Below, piece after piece: positions 37,127 through 46,588 of a stretch of DNA of 64,000 nucleotides. The notes below the pieces were generated by a model. It saw only the letters and a list, made by a program, of their open reading frames with translations. It was not told where the DNA came from and did not search any database. Source of the stretch: Flavobacteriales bacterium (GTDB lineage: Bacteria > Bacteroidota > Bacteroidia > Flavobacteriales > JABDKJ01); assembly GCA_013002285.1 (NCBI GenBank), contig JABDKJ010000078.1:1-64000 (forward strand), given 5' to 3'. A program made the position numbers and the translations under genes. How positions within the stretch are numbered: position 1 is the first letter of the stretch; every line of letters starts with the position of its first letter.

Positions 37127-37795
37127 CTATTGCAAGGTAAATCTCACAGGCACGTTGTATTGTACTTTTACGGGCTTACCTCTTTGTTTCCCTGGTTTCC
37201 AGTTTGGCATCTTTGAGATCACTCTTAAGGCCTCTTTGTCGCATCCTCCTCCTATCCCGCGGAGAACTTTTGCATTACTTACAGAGCCATCTTTTCCAAC
37301 AACAAAAGTCACATAAACTGTTCCTGAAATGCCTGCATCCCTGGCTAGAGAAGGATAGTTAATGTTCTTCCCTAAATATTTTTGCAGTTCGGCAAATCCT
37401 CCTGGAAATTCAGGTTGCTCTTCTACTATTGTAAAGATCTTATCCTCAACTACCTCTTCTACTTCTTCTTCGATCACTTCTATTTCTGTGTCTTCATCTA
37501 CCTCAAGATCTTCCATTTCAAGTTCTTCTTCCACATCTTCTTCGTCTTCTACGATCTCTAATATTTGCGTTTGTTGTTGTGGAGGTGGAGGTGGGGGTGG
37601 CTGTTGAATAGAGATAGGAACCATTTCATCCTCGAGATTGTCTTCAGTATAATTAAAACCAGATAGGTCTTGCTTTTCGAACTGGGCCCATTCCCAACCA
37701 ATAAGCGTCAAGGCAAGAGCGAACATTAATCCAGTGAAAAATATCGAGAACTTGTTCTTGTCGATATTGGCTTCCTGTGATTTTTTTAATTCCAT
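37127..37795 (-). CDS. TonB-family energy transducer (copy 2)
   Basis: A 222-residue paralogue of the downstream TonB gene. The membrane helix is at about 17-35. A seven-proline run with glutamines (about 64-73) is followed by a long acidic stretch (about 79-117) instead of the usual Pro-Lys linker. The C-terminal domain has SLARDAGISGTVYVTF, a GGGCDKEALR block and WKPGKQRGKPVKVQY. The two proteins are clearly related over helix and C-terminal domain but diverged in the linker, so they arose by tandem duplication and probably serve different receptors. ExbB/ExbD genes are not in the window. Confidence 0.92.
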   Translation of the reverse strand: MELKKSQEANIDKNKFSIFFTGLMFALALTLIGWEWAQFEKQDLSGFNYTEDNLEDEMVPISIQQPPPPPPPQQQTQILEIVEDEEDVEEELEMEDLEVDEDTEIEVIEEEVEEVVEDKIFTIVEEQPEFPGGFAELQKYLGKNINYPSLARDAGISGTVYVTFVVGKDGSVSNAKVLRGIGGGCDKEALRVISKMPNWKPGKQRGKPVKVQYNVPVRFTLQ

Positions 37796-37887
37796 ATTGT
37801 CTCTTTTAAATGGATGATAAATTTAATTGGATTTATTAGAAAAACACTTCTTGAACCTTAATAATTGCATTAAAATTACATGTCTGA

Positions 37888-38232
37888 TCAACGTCTTAAT
37901 ATTTGGATCATTCCTACAAAAATTGCTCCAAACGCATTAGCGATCGCATCGTAGATATCTGCAAAACGATCTTCGCTCAAATAGTCTTGTAGAAGTTCAA
38001 TCAAAATTCCGTAGCAAATAGGGATGATTATAGCAACCAATATGGGTGTTCGGATCTTAAATGATACACCTGTTCCATAGATCAGGTATGCCAGAATCCC
38101 ATATACAACGGCATGTCCAATCTTGTCGATATAGTCAATATCAATTGAAGGCAAGTCCTTTCCAGGCATAAGGCTCAAGGCCAGAATGACTAGCGCCCAA
38201 AGTATCGTAGGGAATAAAAACGTTTTAGGCAT
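37888..38232 (-). CDS. VanZ-like family membrane protein
   Basis: A 114-residue protein with about four membrane helices and the VanZ-like arrangement LALSLMPGKDLPS followed by DKIGHAVVYGILAYL. The late ELLQDYLSEDRFADIYDAIANAFGA segment is a family signature. VanZ homologues confer low-level teicoplanin resistance in enterococci, but most, as here, are of unknown role. The ATG shares one base with the gcvH stop. Known synteny in Bacteroidota places it after gcvH. Confidence 0.85.
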   Translation of the reverse strand: MPKTFLFPTILWALVILALSLMPGKDLPSIDIDYIDKIGHAVVYGILAYLIYGTGVSFKIRTPILVAIIIPICYGILIELLQDYLSEDRFADIYDAIANAFGAIFVGMIQILRR

Positions 38233-38609
38233 TAAGCAACTAACTCGCCATAACTGCTATGGGTCATCAAGCTTTCAAGGTCTTCAGCAGAATCGATCTT
38301 TATCTTCACTATCCATCCCTCTCCATAAGGGTCAGAGTTCACCAATGAAGGTTGATCTTCTAAGGCGGTGTTCATTTCTAAGACGGTTCCACCCACGGGG
38401 ATAAAAAGGTCTGAAACGGTCTTTACTGCTTCAACTGTTCCAAAAACATCATCTTGGTTTAGCGATTCTCCAAGAGTATCGATCTCTATGTAAACGATAT
38501 CTCCCAACTCTCCGGCCGCAAACTCAGTAATGCCAATAGTTGCTTCATCTCCATCAACTCGGATCCATTCATGATCTTTGCTATATCTCAGGTCTTCAGG
38601 TAAGGTCAT
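38232..38609 (-). CDS. gcvH: Glycine cleavage system H protein
   Basis: A lipoylated carrier that shuttles the aminomethyl group between the P, T and L proteins of glycine cleavage. The lipoyl attachment site is Lys63 in VEAVKTVSDLF. The 125-residue length is standard. Other gcv genes are not nearby. The stop shares a base with the vanZ start (TAATG). It follows sprA by 64 bp; the ruvA-sprA-gcvH order is known from flavobacteria. Confidence 0.96.
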   Translation of the reverse strand: MTLPEDLRYSKDHEWIRVDGDEATIGITEFAAGELGDIVYIEIDTLGESLNQDDVFGTVEAVKTVSDLFIPVGGTVLEMNTALEDQPSLVNSDPYGEGWIVKIKIDSAEDLESLMTHSSYGELVA

Positions 38610-38673
38610 AATAAATTAATTGAGCCCCAAAATAAATAAAGAATTCGGATGTAAAAGACTAGATGGAGCGAAT

Positions 38674-41600
38674 TTATTGTGACAGAATAAATCTCAAGGC
38701 TATACCAGCATTGATATTAGATGTAGGGAATGAAATGGAGATCTTAGGATCAGTGATCTGATGATCGTAAAAGAAGCGCAAATTCAATTGTTTATTGAGC
38801 TCATAGTCCGCTGCTGTTTTGATCGAGATCACATTTTGACCAGAAGTGATCTGATCTTGATTGTCCACCATCTGCCTTGTTACTGTTTTGTTATCTCTAA
38901 TAGAAAGGTCAGCTCTTACTCTGAGATCATTTTCAAACTTCTTTCCTCCAAGCTTGATCTTCATTTTCTCAAAAATATAACCAATACCCGCGACAAGCTC
39001 GTCACTAGTATTTTCAGTTACCTGAAAATTGGTCATACTCAATGTTAAGTTCCTCGACTTCTTCAATTCCATTTTTACATCGAAGCTATTCTTCAGTTTT
39101 ACGTCCACATTTATTAATGGAGAGAATTGCTCTGAAATAGCAATTCCATCTATCTGAAGGTCTGGTATATAGTTGTTATTGATATCAAAAGAAGATGCAT
39201 TTCCATTTTCGTCTGTTTGATGTAAAAGGTTTGAAGTATATGTAGAGACACTGTAAGAACTTCTATATGCGTGATTAATAGTCACGGATTTCAAAAATTC
39301 TTGGAAAAGAGGAATTCTAGAAAGACCATCATAACTAAATCTCCAGTTAGGAAGTGGCAATTGCTTTAAGGGGTTAAGTTTCACGGAATTAGGGTCTTTA
39401 CCTTGATAAGCAGCAATGAACGCAGGTATTACTACATCCTGGTTTGTTCCACTATAACCCTCGTAAAATCCTGTTGCTGGATCCATGTTTGAACCTGGAT
39501 GTGAGCTTCCCAACCTTCCTGAAATGATCTCTCGATCCTGCAAGAATTGATTGAATGCATTACTTGAAAATCCTGCGCCATCATCTTTAAATGCGGTACC
39601 TAAGGTGATGGTTGATGCAGAATAACTCCCGGTCTCTAAAGGACTGTCCAAGACGTAATCTTCTATGCTTTCATTGAACCTAAAGAATCCATTAAGACTA
39701 TTCGTTTCCGTGCTATTGGCCGTGATCTCAATTCTCATGCTTTTTATTGGCTCCAAATTCGCTCTTAGGTTAAAAGTTTGATTGAAGGTAGTTCCGTATT
39801 GATTGTTGAGATTTCCGTTCTCGATCAACCAACCACGTCTGGCTGCTTCAAAAGGGAATGATTCTTTCTGGAATCCGGCCACAAAACCAAAACCTGGAGC
39901 GCTGAAATTAGGATCCATTCCTAGGATGTTTGTCCTTTGCCCGTAACCAGGAAGCACGGTTCCATCGTTCTGAGAGAACGTAACCGATATATTTTTTAGG
40001 GACATGGCGATCTTTGCCAATTCATTTAAAGGCTTAAAGCCTTCGTCTTTTTTCTTTTTGCCTTTTTCTTTTTCCTCTTCTTTATTATCCCTTTTGATTG
40101 AATTGCCGCCCCTTCCACGACTTTTGCCGGACGAATTCAGCTTTTTGAAGTATGGTATTTTGTTGTACAGATTTACAAAGTTGAATTGACCATTTACTGA
40201 GATCTGTCTTGAATTTTGGATCGTGTTTCCAAGGCTATCTTGCGAGAATGGTGCTCTTAGCCAATTATAATTTCCAGAGTATCTTGTATTAACGCTTACC
40301 CAATCGGTTAATGGAAATTTATCGAGCGGTAAATTATAAGTGAGGTTTACTGTGTGATTGTAGTCCGTTGTTTCTCCAAAATTCCTAATGCTTGCCCAAA
40401 CAGTGTCTCTAAAGGCTTCGTACTCATCTTCATAACGCTTATCAACGCGCCCTTGTGGCTCGTCAATAATGGCTCTATTATTCGCATTAAAGTCAAGCTT
40501 CAAGGATTTTGTAAGGTCGTATTTCATGTTATAGACCCTAGTCCAATTGAATGTTTTAGTGAATTGAGCAATAGGTGGGAAGTCAAATCCTTCAATATTA
40601 TTCCGCGCCTGAGATTCGTTATATGTCCTGTCTACATCTGTCCTGAATGAAAACTGTTTAGGACCTAGATTGAAATTTACATCCTTGATCAACCTTAGCC
40701 AATTGGATTTTTTAACCAAAGGTAATTTGGCAAATGGTTTTATCTCAAGTGGCTTAGGACTGTAATTGTATGTAAGCCCACCATGATATGTTTTGCTATT
40801 ATTGAATTCAGTATTGATGTCTCTTAGGAATGTCTCAGAATATGAATAGGAAACAGTGAAATTGGAAATATCCCATGGGTAAAGGATCTTTTTATCTGGA
40901 CTTCTTTCCTTACGGACATTTGTGAAATTTATACTTCGAAGTTTTGAGAAACTTTCCCGTTTCTTTTTCTGTGCTGGCTCAAGGTTGTCTCTTATGTCAT
41001 CATACTCCAAGTCAGGTGATAATGGATCGAATTGAGGTGTTGTAACAGTCTCAGAAAAACCAAGGTACATAGGAATCTTTACGCCAGATTTTTCAGGGAA
41101 GAATTTCCCTAATTCCAAATTGGAAGTAGCGTCAATTCCTCTTACAGTTTCTCTTGACCTTTCACTTACTTTCTTTTCTATACTTCCGAACCCTGGAGTA
41201 CTATAGTTACCGGCTATTGAGACATTCCCAAAGTCGGCAAGTTGTGCACTTACACGCGCTATTGCTGCCCATCCGCCCCGTTCGTCAAAATCAGAAAGTC
41301 TCATTTCATTCACCCAAACTTCAAAACATTTATCTAAACCATCGTCCATATCGGTGTACGGATTCGTTTCTCGTTTAGGATTTCTAACACCTATCATAAT
41401 GGTTTTGACAGCGCTTAGAACGGGGTTTCCTTTTACTCTGATCTGATTGCGTCCATCATTACCGATGAATTCGATATTCAACGGCCACTGAGCGAGATTT
41501 CTTTCTGTTTTTATTCTCTGGATGTCTTTGAAGACGATCTCTACATTGTTGTCTTCCGGCCAAACCGACTCTACAGAATTATCGTTCCAAGGAGAAGCTT

Positions 41601-44600
41601 TTAACGGCACCTCATATTCGTAATAGTTTTGATCGTAATCTGTTCCTAATCGAACGAAAACGGCAACATCATCGTCTTCTAATGGAAAGAGGTCTTCATT
41701 GGAAGATTCTGCGTGAACGAATAGTTTCAGTTTCTTATATGCACGCATATCTACACTTACATTTCTAAATGCGGCCCTGGCATCTCCATCTACTAGATTG
41801 CAGACCTCGAGGGAAAGCGATTGCTCGTTCAGGTTTCTCAAGTTTGCAGTACCCGCATCAATTTCCCTAGTTATGCCAGGAGGCAAGACATAATTAATAG
41901 GCACCCTACTTCCATTCTCTTCGATGTTTACAGCGGAAATATCGAATGTAGTTTGTCCAATTTCTGTTCCCTCACCTTCACCTGGATCACCTAATTCATT
42001 CACGTACTTTCTCCATTCTCCTCTAATAAGTTCGAGTCTTGCGAACCTCAATGTCACTTCTTCATCCCATCCTTTCATGAACATTCTTACAAAACGAATA
42101 GACCTGAAGTCTTGGATGCCATTCACCCTTTTTGCACCGTCTTGACTAAGGTCACGTATTGGTATTTTAAATTGATACCAACGAATATTTTTTGAGCCTT
42201 CTGGCGTATTTGCAACTCTGTTTGCTATATCAGTGATATAGCTCTGGCCAACTTGCATATTTGGTGTAAGCTTTACTCGGTATTGAAAATAGCTTTCAGA
42301 TTTACTAAGGTTTTGATCTTGATTTATATCTTCTGTGGAAGGCAGCGTTGTTCCTTGCGTAGGAAAGGATTCCGGGGAATCCGAAGTAGTGATCGAGTTA
42401 CCATCAACACCATTAAAAAGTTTATATCGCTCAAGTGTGTTGAGCCCTAAATTGTCATAGTCTTGACCTCTGAAATAATGGAAGTCGTCTCCAGCAGGGT
42501 CTGCCCCTGTGACACTATTTTCATTCAAAAGGCTAGCTGCAACATTAGAAGGTAAACTATTCAAATAATCCGCGAATAGGACTTCCTCCTGATCATCATT
42601 CATACCATCTAAACCAACGTCTTGCTTGGCGTTGCTATCTGTAGTATTGTCAAATGCATTTACAATGGACTGTTGAGTAGGCACGATCGCCCAATTGGTC
42701 GTATCGGTATCAGCCGATGGGTCATTATCACTCGGCAGACCATTCTCAAAACTCTTTCTTGAGTCTCTTAATATATCTTCTGAGATATTTCCTATATTGA
42801 AATAGAGCTCACCACCATTTGAGTTTTCAGAATCTTCATTGAAAGGGTCCATCAACCAGAACTGAATGAACTCTACATTCGCTTGTTCGAAGTCCGTTGT
42901 TGACAGACTCCTCATAACACCTCCCCAATTGTTAGTATGGTCATTATCCAATTTCAATTCTCCATCAACAGTTTGTACTAGGTCTTGAGAGAAATTATAA
43001 GGGCCTCTTTCATCTGGATAAAAGGTCATATCAAAGGTTGGGATGTTTCCTGGAGTACCTGTTGGTAGCTGTCTGTCTGGGAAGACTTCCTCTTGAAGGA
43101 CCCTTCTCATTCTATGATCAGAGCGGTCTTCATCATCCACCCCTGTTAATGTGATGCCCGTATTGGAATCAAAGAAAATAGGGTCGATCACATACCAGCT
43201 CAATTTAGCTCTATTCTGACCATACACTAAAGAATCGACATATTGAGCTTCTGGAAATAGGTCTTCTTGACCTTGTGGCGTAGAAGCTAATTGCCATTGA
43301 GAAAAATTCCTGATGTCTATGGTAGATTGGCTGCCCTCAAAATCATCGATGTAAGACACTCCTTCTTTTGTAATTGCTTTAGAATGACCTGGGATCAATT
43401 GAGCAAACTCCCCAGAAACTGTAAGGGTAGATTTTTCTTTGGTCTCTAAAAAGGGTAATCTATCAACGAGTTTAGTAAGGAATTGGGATTCTGTTGAGTA
43501 GTTTCCATCAAGGCCCCAAATGGTATTACTGATAGGTTCATTCCCAAAATTTATCTTTTGGGTCAAAGGTCTTTCTGTCAAGTTCAATATTGTAGCACCA
43601 ATATTTATATCGTCCCGGACCCTATAGTCGAAACGCGTACCCATAAGGGTTTTCGTTTGTATACTAAAAAGGGAATTACTCTCGAGTGATATTTTGATCG
43701 GGGTTTGTGCTTCTAAGAGACCTTGATTCAATATTTTAACTCGTCCTAAATTGTAGTCGACCTGATAGTCCACACCTTCGATCAGTTTTACACCTCCTGC
43801 CGAAACCGTAACCGATCCTTGAGGGACATTAATGGCATTCAGAGAGATCTCATCTGAGGATGCAGACTGATAGGAGCCTTTGATCCTGAATCTGTTCAGT
43901 TCAGGCAATTGAATTGCTGCAGTCTTTGTACTATCATAAAGCTGGTTATATACGATCTGAGCACGCACTGCTTCCTCTACTCCGGCATCGGTCAAGACCT
44001 GTTCCAAGAAATTTCCAAAGGGTTCGACAACAGGGAAATAGACCCGTCCATTTCGGCTATTTATAGTACCTCCAATTGTCGCGGCATTGTCTACATAATC
44101 AAAAACCCCATCGGGTGTTGGGTTTGTATTCTGATCTATTCTATCCATCCCTATGATCTGGATCAGAGGTTGTTGGTCAACTCCAGGCTGTGGAATAAAA
44201 GGGATATCTATCCCTTGCAAAGGGTCATTATACCACACATTTAGTTTAAAGTTTTCCTTATTGACCTGAAACGCGCCCAAGGCATAAACGTTTTTCATCA
44301 TAAGGTCCCAAAGTGGATTGTTGGGGTTTGTGATGGTAGCCTTTAATAATTTAAGCAACAGGGCATTTGGAGGTTCAATTCCATCGGTAGAGAATTCCCC
44401 AACTTGATATGTCTGCCCGTTGAGCGTATACTGATATGCAACTGCTAAAACTTCATCGTTATTCAGTGATTGGTTGAGGGAAATAAAACCGAGTTGTCTG
44501 TTAAATGTGTATTCATTTGTCTCTAGTCTTCTCGCACTTTCGATCTCTTCGTAATGAACAGCTGATTGATATCCAAGAGCAGAAAGAGCTTGAGCAGCAC

Positions 44601-45870
44601 CAGTAAAAGAACGTACGGCTTGATTGTTGGACATCTGGTTATAGATGCTATTCTGAGCATTATCGGGAAGGTTTCCCGGACCATCTGTTATTGAAATATC
44701 CGTGCTGATATTTCCTTCAGCTACGTTTCCGGGAATATCTTCACCGATATCGGTAAATGCCACAAAATTCCTGTTCTCCTCGTAGTTAGCCCTTGTATTG
44801 GTTATCCAAACTTCTATTCTTGTGATATTGGCACCGCTATTCACGACAGGCAGGCTCTGCAATGCCTGGTCATATTGGCCTCTGAAATAATGAGAAAGGA
44901 AATAGTGTTTGTTGGCTTCGTAATTGTCAGTGGTTATATCATAGTCTTGAGTTTGCGCTCCTCCTGCTACATTGATCTCTTTTCTTTGACCCCTTTCTTG
45001 AGAGAACAGAACTGTAGAAGTAAGTCTTCCAAATTTCAATTCTGTTTTAAGCCCGAAAAGAGTTTGGCTACCCGTAATAAGTGAATTATCTAGCGGTAAG
45101 CTTACATCTCCTGCCTCGATCCTTTGAATGATCTCATCTTCATCCCCAGCATAATCGAGCTTCATTTTATTTTCAAAATCGAATGTGGCTTCAGTATTGT
45201 AATTGGTGTTTAACTGTAATTTATCACCGATGTTCCCAACTACATTGAGTTGTATTTTCTGATTAAAATCGAAAGTAGTTATGCTTCTCTGGCGTTCAGG
45301 AATTCTGGGATTTTCAGTCTTAGATCTATTTATACCGAATGAAAGTTCAGCAGTTCCTTGAGGTCTTATGTCTATAGTGCTTCCGCCAAAAATATCATTG
45401 AATACTTTACTTTTAATATTCAGCTGAGGCCTGAACTCATCTAATAACTCGTCTTCTTCTCCTCCGCTTAGAGTTGGGTCGTCTGCAGAAGCTAACTCAG
45501 CCCAATTTTCATTCAGGCTTTGTTGTAAACTGTAATTAAAAAATTCTTGAGTGGTCATGGTCGCAGGAAAGCGATAATCCATTTCTCCATAATTCTGATA
45601 GAACGTATACTGTCCCGTAGCTGGATCGAAAACGATGGAAGAATTGATATTCGAAGGATTGTTGAGATCTATCAAGTTCAAATTTCCAAATGGATCATAT
45701 GTATCAGATATAGGGTATGGGAGGTCTACCTCAGGAGTGTCTATTTGCTGTACTAGGTCAAAGGATAGCTCGGCCAATGATATATTGTCATTGGACATAA
45801 TAGCCCCACAACACAGTATCATTGCGGCAGCAAATAGTTGTTTTATGTTAAGGTCTAGTTTACTTTTCAA
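38674..45870 (-). CDS. sprA: SprA/Sov, outer-membrane translocon of the type IX secretion system
   Basis: A 2398-residue protein, the size of known SprA. It forms the giant 36-strand outer-membrane barrel through which T9SS cargo leaves the cell, and it is needed for gliding in flavobacteria. The N-terminus is a signal peptide (about 1-28). The body is rich in Asn/Asp/aromatic beta strands with SprA motifs such as RGQYDQALQSLPVVNSG and FVRMFMKGWDEEVTLRF. A Lys/Glu-rich cytoplasm-like insert (KEEEKEKGKKKKDEG) lies near residue 1940. It ends in an aromatic strand. It follows ruvA by 3 bp. Other T9SS genes (porK-N, porV) are not in the window. Confidence 0.95.
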   Translation of the reverse strand: MKSKLDLNIKQLFAAAMILCCGAIMSNDNISLAELSFDLVQQIDTPEVDLPYPISDTYDPFGNLNLIDLNNPSNINSSIVFDPATGQYTFYQNYGEMDYRFPATMTTQEFFNYSLQQSLNENWAELASADDPTLSGGEEDELLDEFRPQLNIKSKVFNDIFGGSTIDIRPQGTAELSFGINRSKTENPRIPERQRSITTFDFNQKIQLNVVGNIGDKLQLNTNYNTEATFDFENKMKLDYAGDEDEIIQRIEAGDVSLPLDNSLITGSQTLFGLKTELKFGRLTSTVLFSQERGQRKEINVAGGAQTQDYDITTDNYEANKHYFLSHYFRGQYDQALQSLPVVNSGANITRIEVWITNTRANYEENRNFVAFTDIGEDIPGNVAEGNISTDISITDGPGNLPDNAQNSIYNQMSNNQAVRSFTGAAQALSALGYQSAVHYEEIESARRLETNEYTFNRQLGFISLNQSLNNDEVLAVAYQYTLNGQTYQVGEFSTDGIEPPNALLLKLLKATITNPNNPLWDLMMKNVYALGAFQVNKENFKLNVWYNDPLQGIDIPFIPQPGVDQQPLIQIIGMDRIDQNTNPTPDGVFDYVDNAATIGGTINSRNGRVYFPVVEPFGNFLEQVLTDAGVEEAVRAQIVYNQLYDSTKTAAIQLPELNRFRIKGSYQSASSDEISLNAINVPQGSVTVSAGGVKLIEGVDYQVDYNLGRVKILNQGLLEAQTPIKISLESNSLFSIQTKTLMGTRFDYRVRDDINIGATILNLTERPLTQKINFGNEPISNTIWGLDGNYSTESQFLTKLVDRLPFLETKEKSTLTVSGEFAQLIPGHSKAITKEGVSYIDDFEGSQSTIDIRNFSQWQLASTPQGQEDLFPEAQYVDSLVYGQNRAKLSWYVIDPIFFDSNTGITLTGVDDEDRSDHRMRRVLQEEVFPDRQLPTGTPGNIPTFDMTFYPDERGPYNFSQDLVQTVDGELKLDNDHTNNWGGVMRSLSTTDFEQANVEFIQFWLMDPFNEDSENSNGGELYFNIGNISEDILRDSRKSFENGLPSDNDPSADTDTTNWAIVPTQQSIVNAFDNTTDSNAKQDVGLDGMNDDQEEVLFADYLNSLPSNVAASLLNENSVTGADPAGDDFHYFRGQDYDNLGLNTLERYKLFNGVDGNSITTSDSPESFPTQGTTLPSTEDINQDQNLSKSESYFQYRVKLTPNMQVGQSYITDIANRVANTPEGSKNIRWYQFKIPIRDLSQDGAKRVNGIQDFRSIRFVRMFMKGWDEEVTLRFARLELIRGEWRKYVNELGDPGEGEGTEIGQTTFDISAVNIEENGSRVPINYVLPPGITREIDAGTANLRNLNEQSLSLEVCNLVDGDARAAFRNVSVDMRAYKKLKLFVHAESSNEDLFPLEDDDVAVFVRLGTDYDQNYYEYEVPLKASPWNDNSVESVWPEDNNVEIVFKDIQRIKTERNLAQWPLNIEFIGNDGRNQIRVKGNPVLSAVKTIMIGVRNPKRETNPYTDMDDGLDKCFEVWVNEMRLSDFDERGGWAAIARVSAQLADFGNVSIAGNYSTPGFGSIEKKVSERSRETVRGIDATSNLELGKFFPEKSGVKIPMYLGFSETVTTPQFDPLSPDLEYDDIRDNLEPAQKKKRESFSKLRSINFTNVRKERSPDKKILYPWDISNFTVSYSYSETFLRDINTEFNNSKTYHGGLTYNYSPKPLEIKPFAKLPLVKKSNWLRLIKDVNFNLGPKQFSFRTDVDRTYNESQARNNIEGFDFPPIAQFTKTFNWTRVYNMKYDLTKSLKLDFNANNRAIIDEPQGRVDKRYEDEYEAFRDTVWASIRNFGETTDYNHTVNLTYNLPLDKFPLTDWVSVNTRYSGNYNWLRAPFSQDSLGNTIQNSRQISVNGQFNFVNLYNKIPYFKKLNSSGKSRGRGGNSIKRDNKEEEKEKGKKKKDEGFKPLNELAKIAMSLKNISVTFSQNDGTVLPGYGQRTNILGMDPNFSAPGFGFVAGFQKESFPFEAARRGWLIENGNLNNQYGTTFNQTFNLRANLEPIKSMRIEITANSTETNSLNGFFRFNESIEDYVLDSPLETGSYSASTITLGTAFKDDGAGFSSNAFNQFLQDREIISGRLGSSHPGSNMDPATGFYEGYSGTNQDVVIPAFIAAYQGKDPNSVKLNPLKQLPLPNWRFSYDGLSRIPLFQEFLKSVTINHAYRSSYSVSTYTSNLLHQTDENGNASSFDINNNYIPDLQIDGIAISEQFSPLINVDVKLKNSFDVKMELKKSRNLTLSMTNFQVTENTSDELVAGIGYIFEKMKIKLGGKKFENDLRVRADLSIRDNKTVTRQMVDNQDQITSGQNVISIKTAADYELNKQLNLRFFYDHQITDPKISISFPTSNINAGIALRFILSQ

Positions 45871-45873
45871 TCT

Positions 45874-46476
45874 CTACAATGCCTTCAAGCTTTCTTTAAT
45901 AAGTTCCTCTACTTTCAGCTCAACTTCACTATCCTTCATTACGTTTTGTATGGTCAGTTCTGCCTTGTTCTTGTCGAAACCAAGAGAACACAAAGCCGAT
46001 AACGCTTCATTTTCTATAGTATTGCTTTGAAGAGCCGGTATTTCCATCATATCGCCCATTTTTTGGAACTTACTTTGAAGATCCATTACTATCCTTTGAG
46101 CGAGCTTTGGCCCAATACCTTTTATACTTTTGAAAGCCGCAATATTGCCTTGTATTATTGCACCTTGAAGTTCACGTGGTGCCATAGCCGATAGAATTAC
46201 CATAGCTAAATTGGAGCTTACACCAGATACGGTGATCAATTCTTTGAAGAGTTTTCTCTCACTAGCGGAGCTAAACCCAAATAGCGTATGGTTGCTTGCT
46301 CCAGACCTCACATCAACAGAGACGTGGTAATGTGTCAAGAGTTTGCATACTTTGTCCACCTCAAGATCACTGTAGGTGTTCAAAGAGATATTTACTAAAT
46401 AACCGAGGCCATTGCATGCGATAGTTGCATGTCCTGGATCCTTATCGATCAATTGACCTTCTATAAAATCTATCAT
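45874..46476 (-). CDS. ruvA: Holliday junction branch-migration protein RuvA
   Basis: Tetrameric DNA-binding subunit that loads RuvB helicase onto Holliday junctions. The 200 residues show the N-terminal OB fold (MIDFIEGQLIDK ... GLGYLVNI), two helix-hairpin-helix motifs including IKGIGPKLAQRIVMDL, and the C-terminal RuvB-binding domain (ALCSLGFDKNKAEL). The gene is 3 bp upstream of sprA, so sprA is probably co-transcribed with it. It is divergent from the sirtuin gene. Confidence 0.96.
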   Translation of the reverse strand: MIDFIEGQLIDKDPGHATIACNGLGYLVNISLNTYSDLEVDKVCKLLTHYHVSVDVRSGASNHTLFGFSSASERKLFKELITVSGVSSNLAMVILSAMAPRELQGAIIQGNIAAFKSIKGIGPKLAQRIVMDLQSKFQKMGDMMEIPALQSNTIENEALSALCSLGFDKNKAELTIQNVMKDSEVELKVEELIKESLKAL

Positions 46477-46573
46477 TTCCTAGCAAGTAGCCGTAAAGCG
46501 GGTAAAAATAGCACTTTTGTTCATAGGAATTAGGTGCCCAAGAACAATATATTACCGTAATTGAATTGTTAAT

Positions 46574-46581
46574 TATTTTTG
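46574..46581 (+). promoter_or_regulatory. TAnnTTTG box for the sirtuin gene
   Basis: TATTTTTG, an exact -7 match ending 7 nt before ATG 46589. No -33 TTTG is seen. Such a short gap implies a very short or absent leader. Confidence 0.4.
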
Positions 46582-46588
46582 TCCCACA

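Noticed and set aside
37362..37607. Plus-strand frame rich in Ser and ending in a Gly run.
   Set aside because: It is the antisense of the acidic and proline linker of the second TonB protein.
38674..45870. Several plus-strand frames of 60-110 residues opposite sprA.
   Set aside because: They overlap a continuous 2398-residue coding frame and have no signal or family features of their own.
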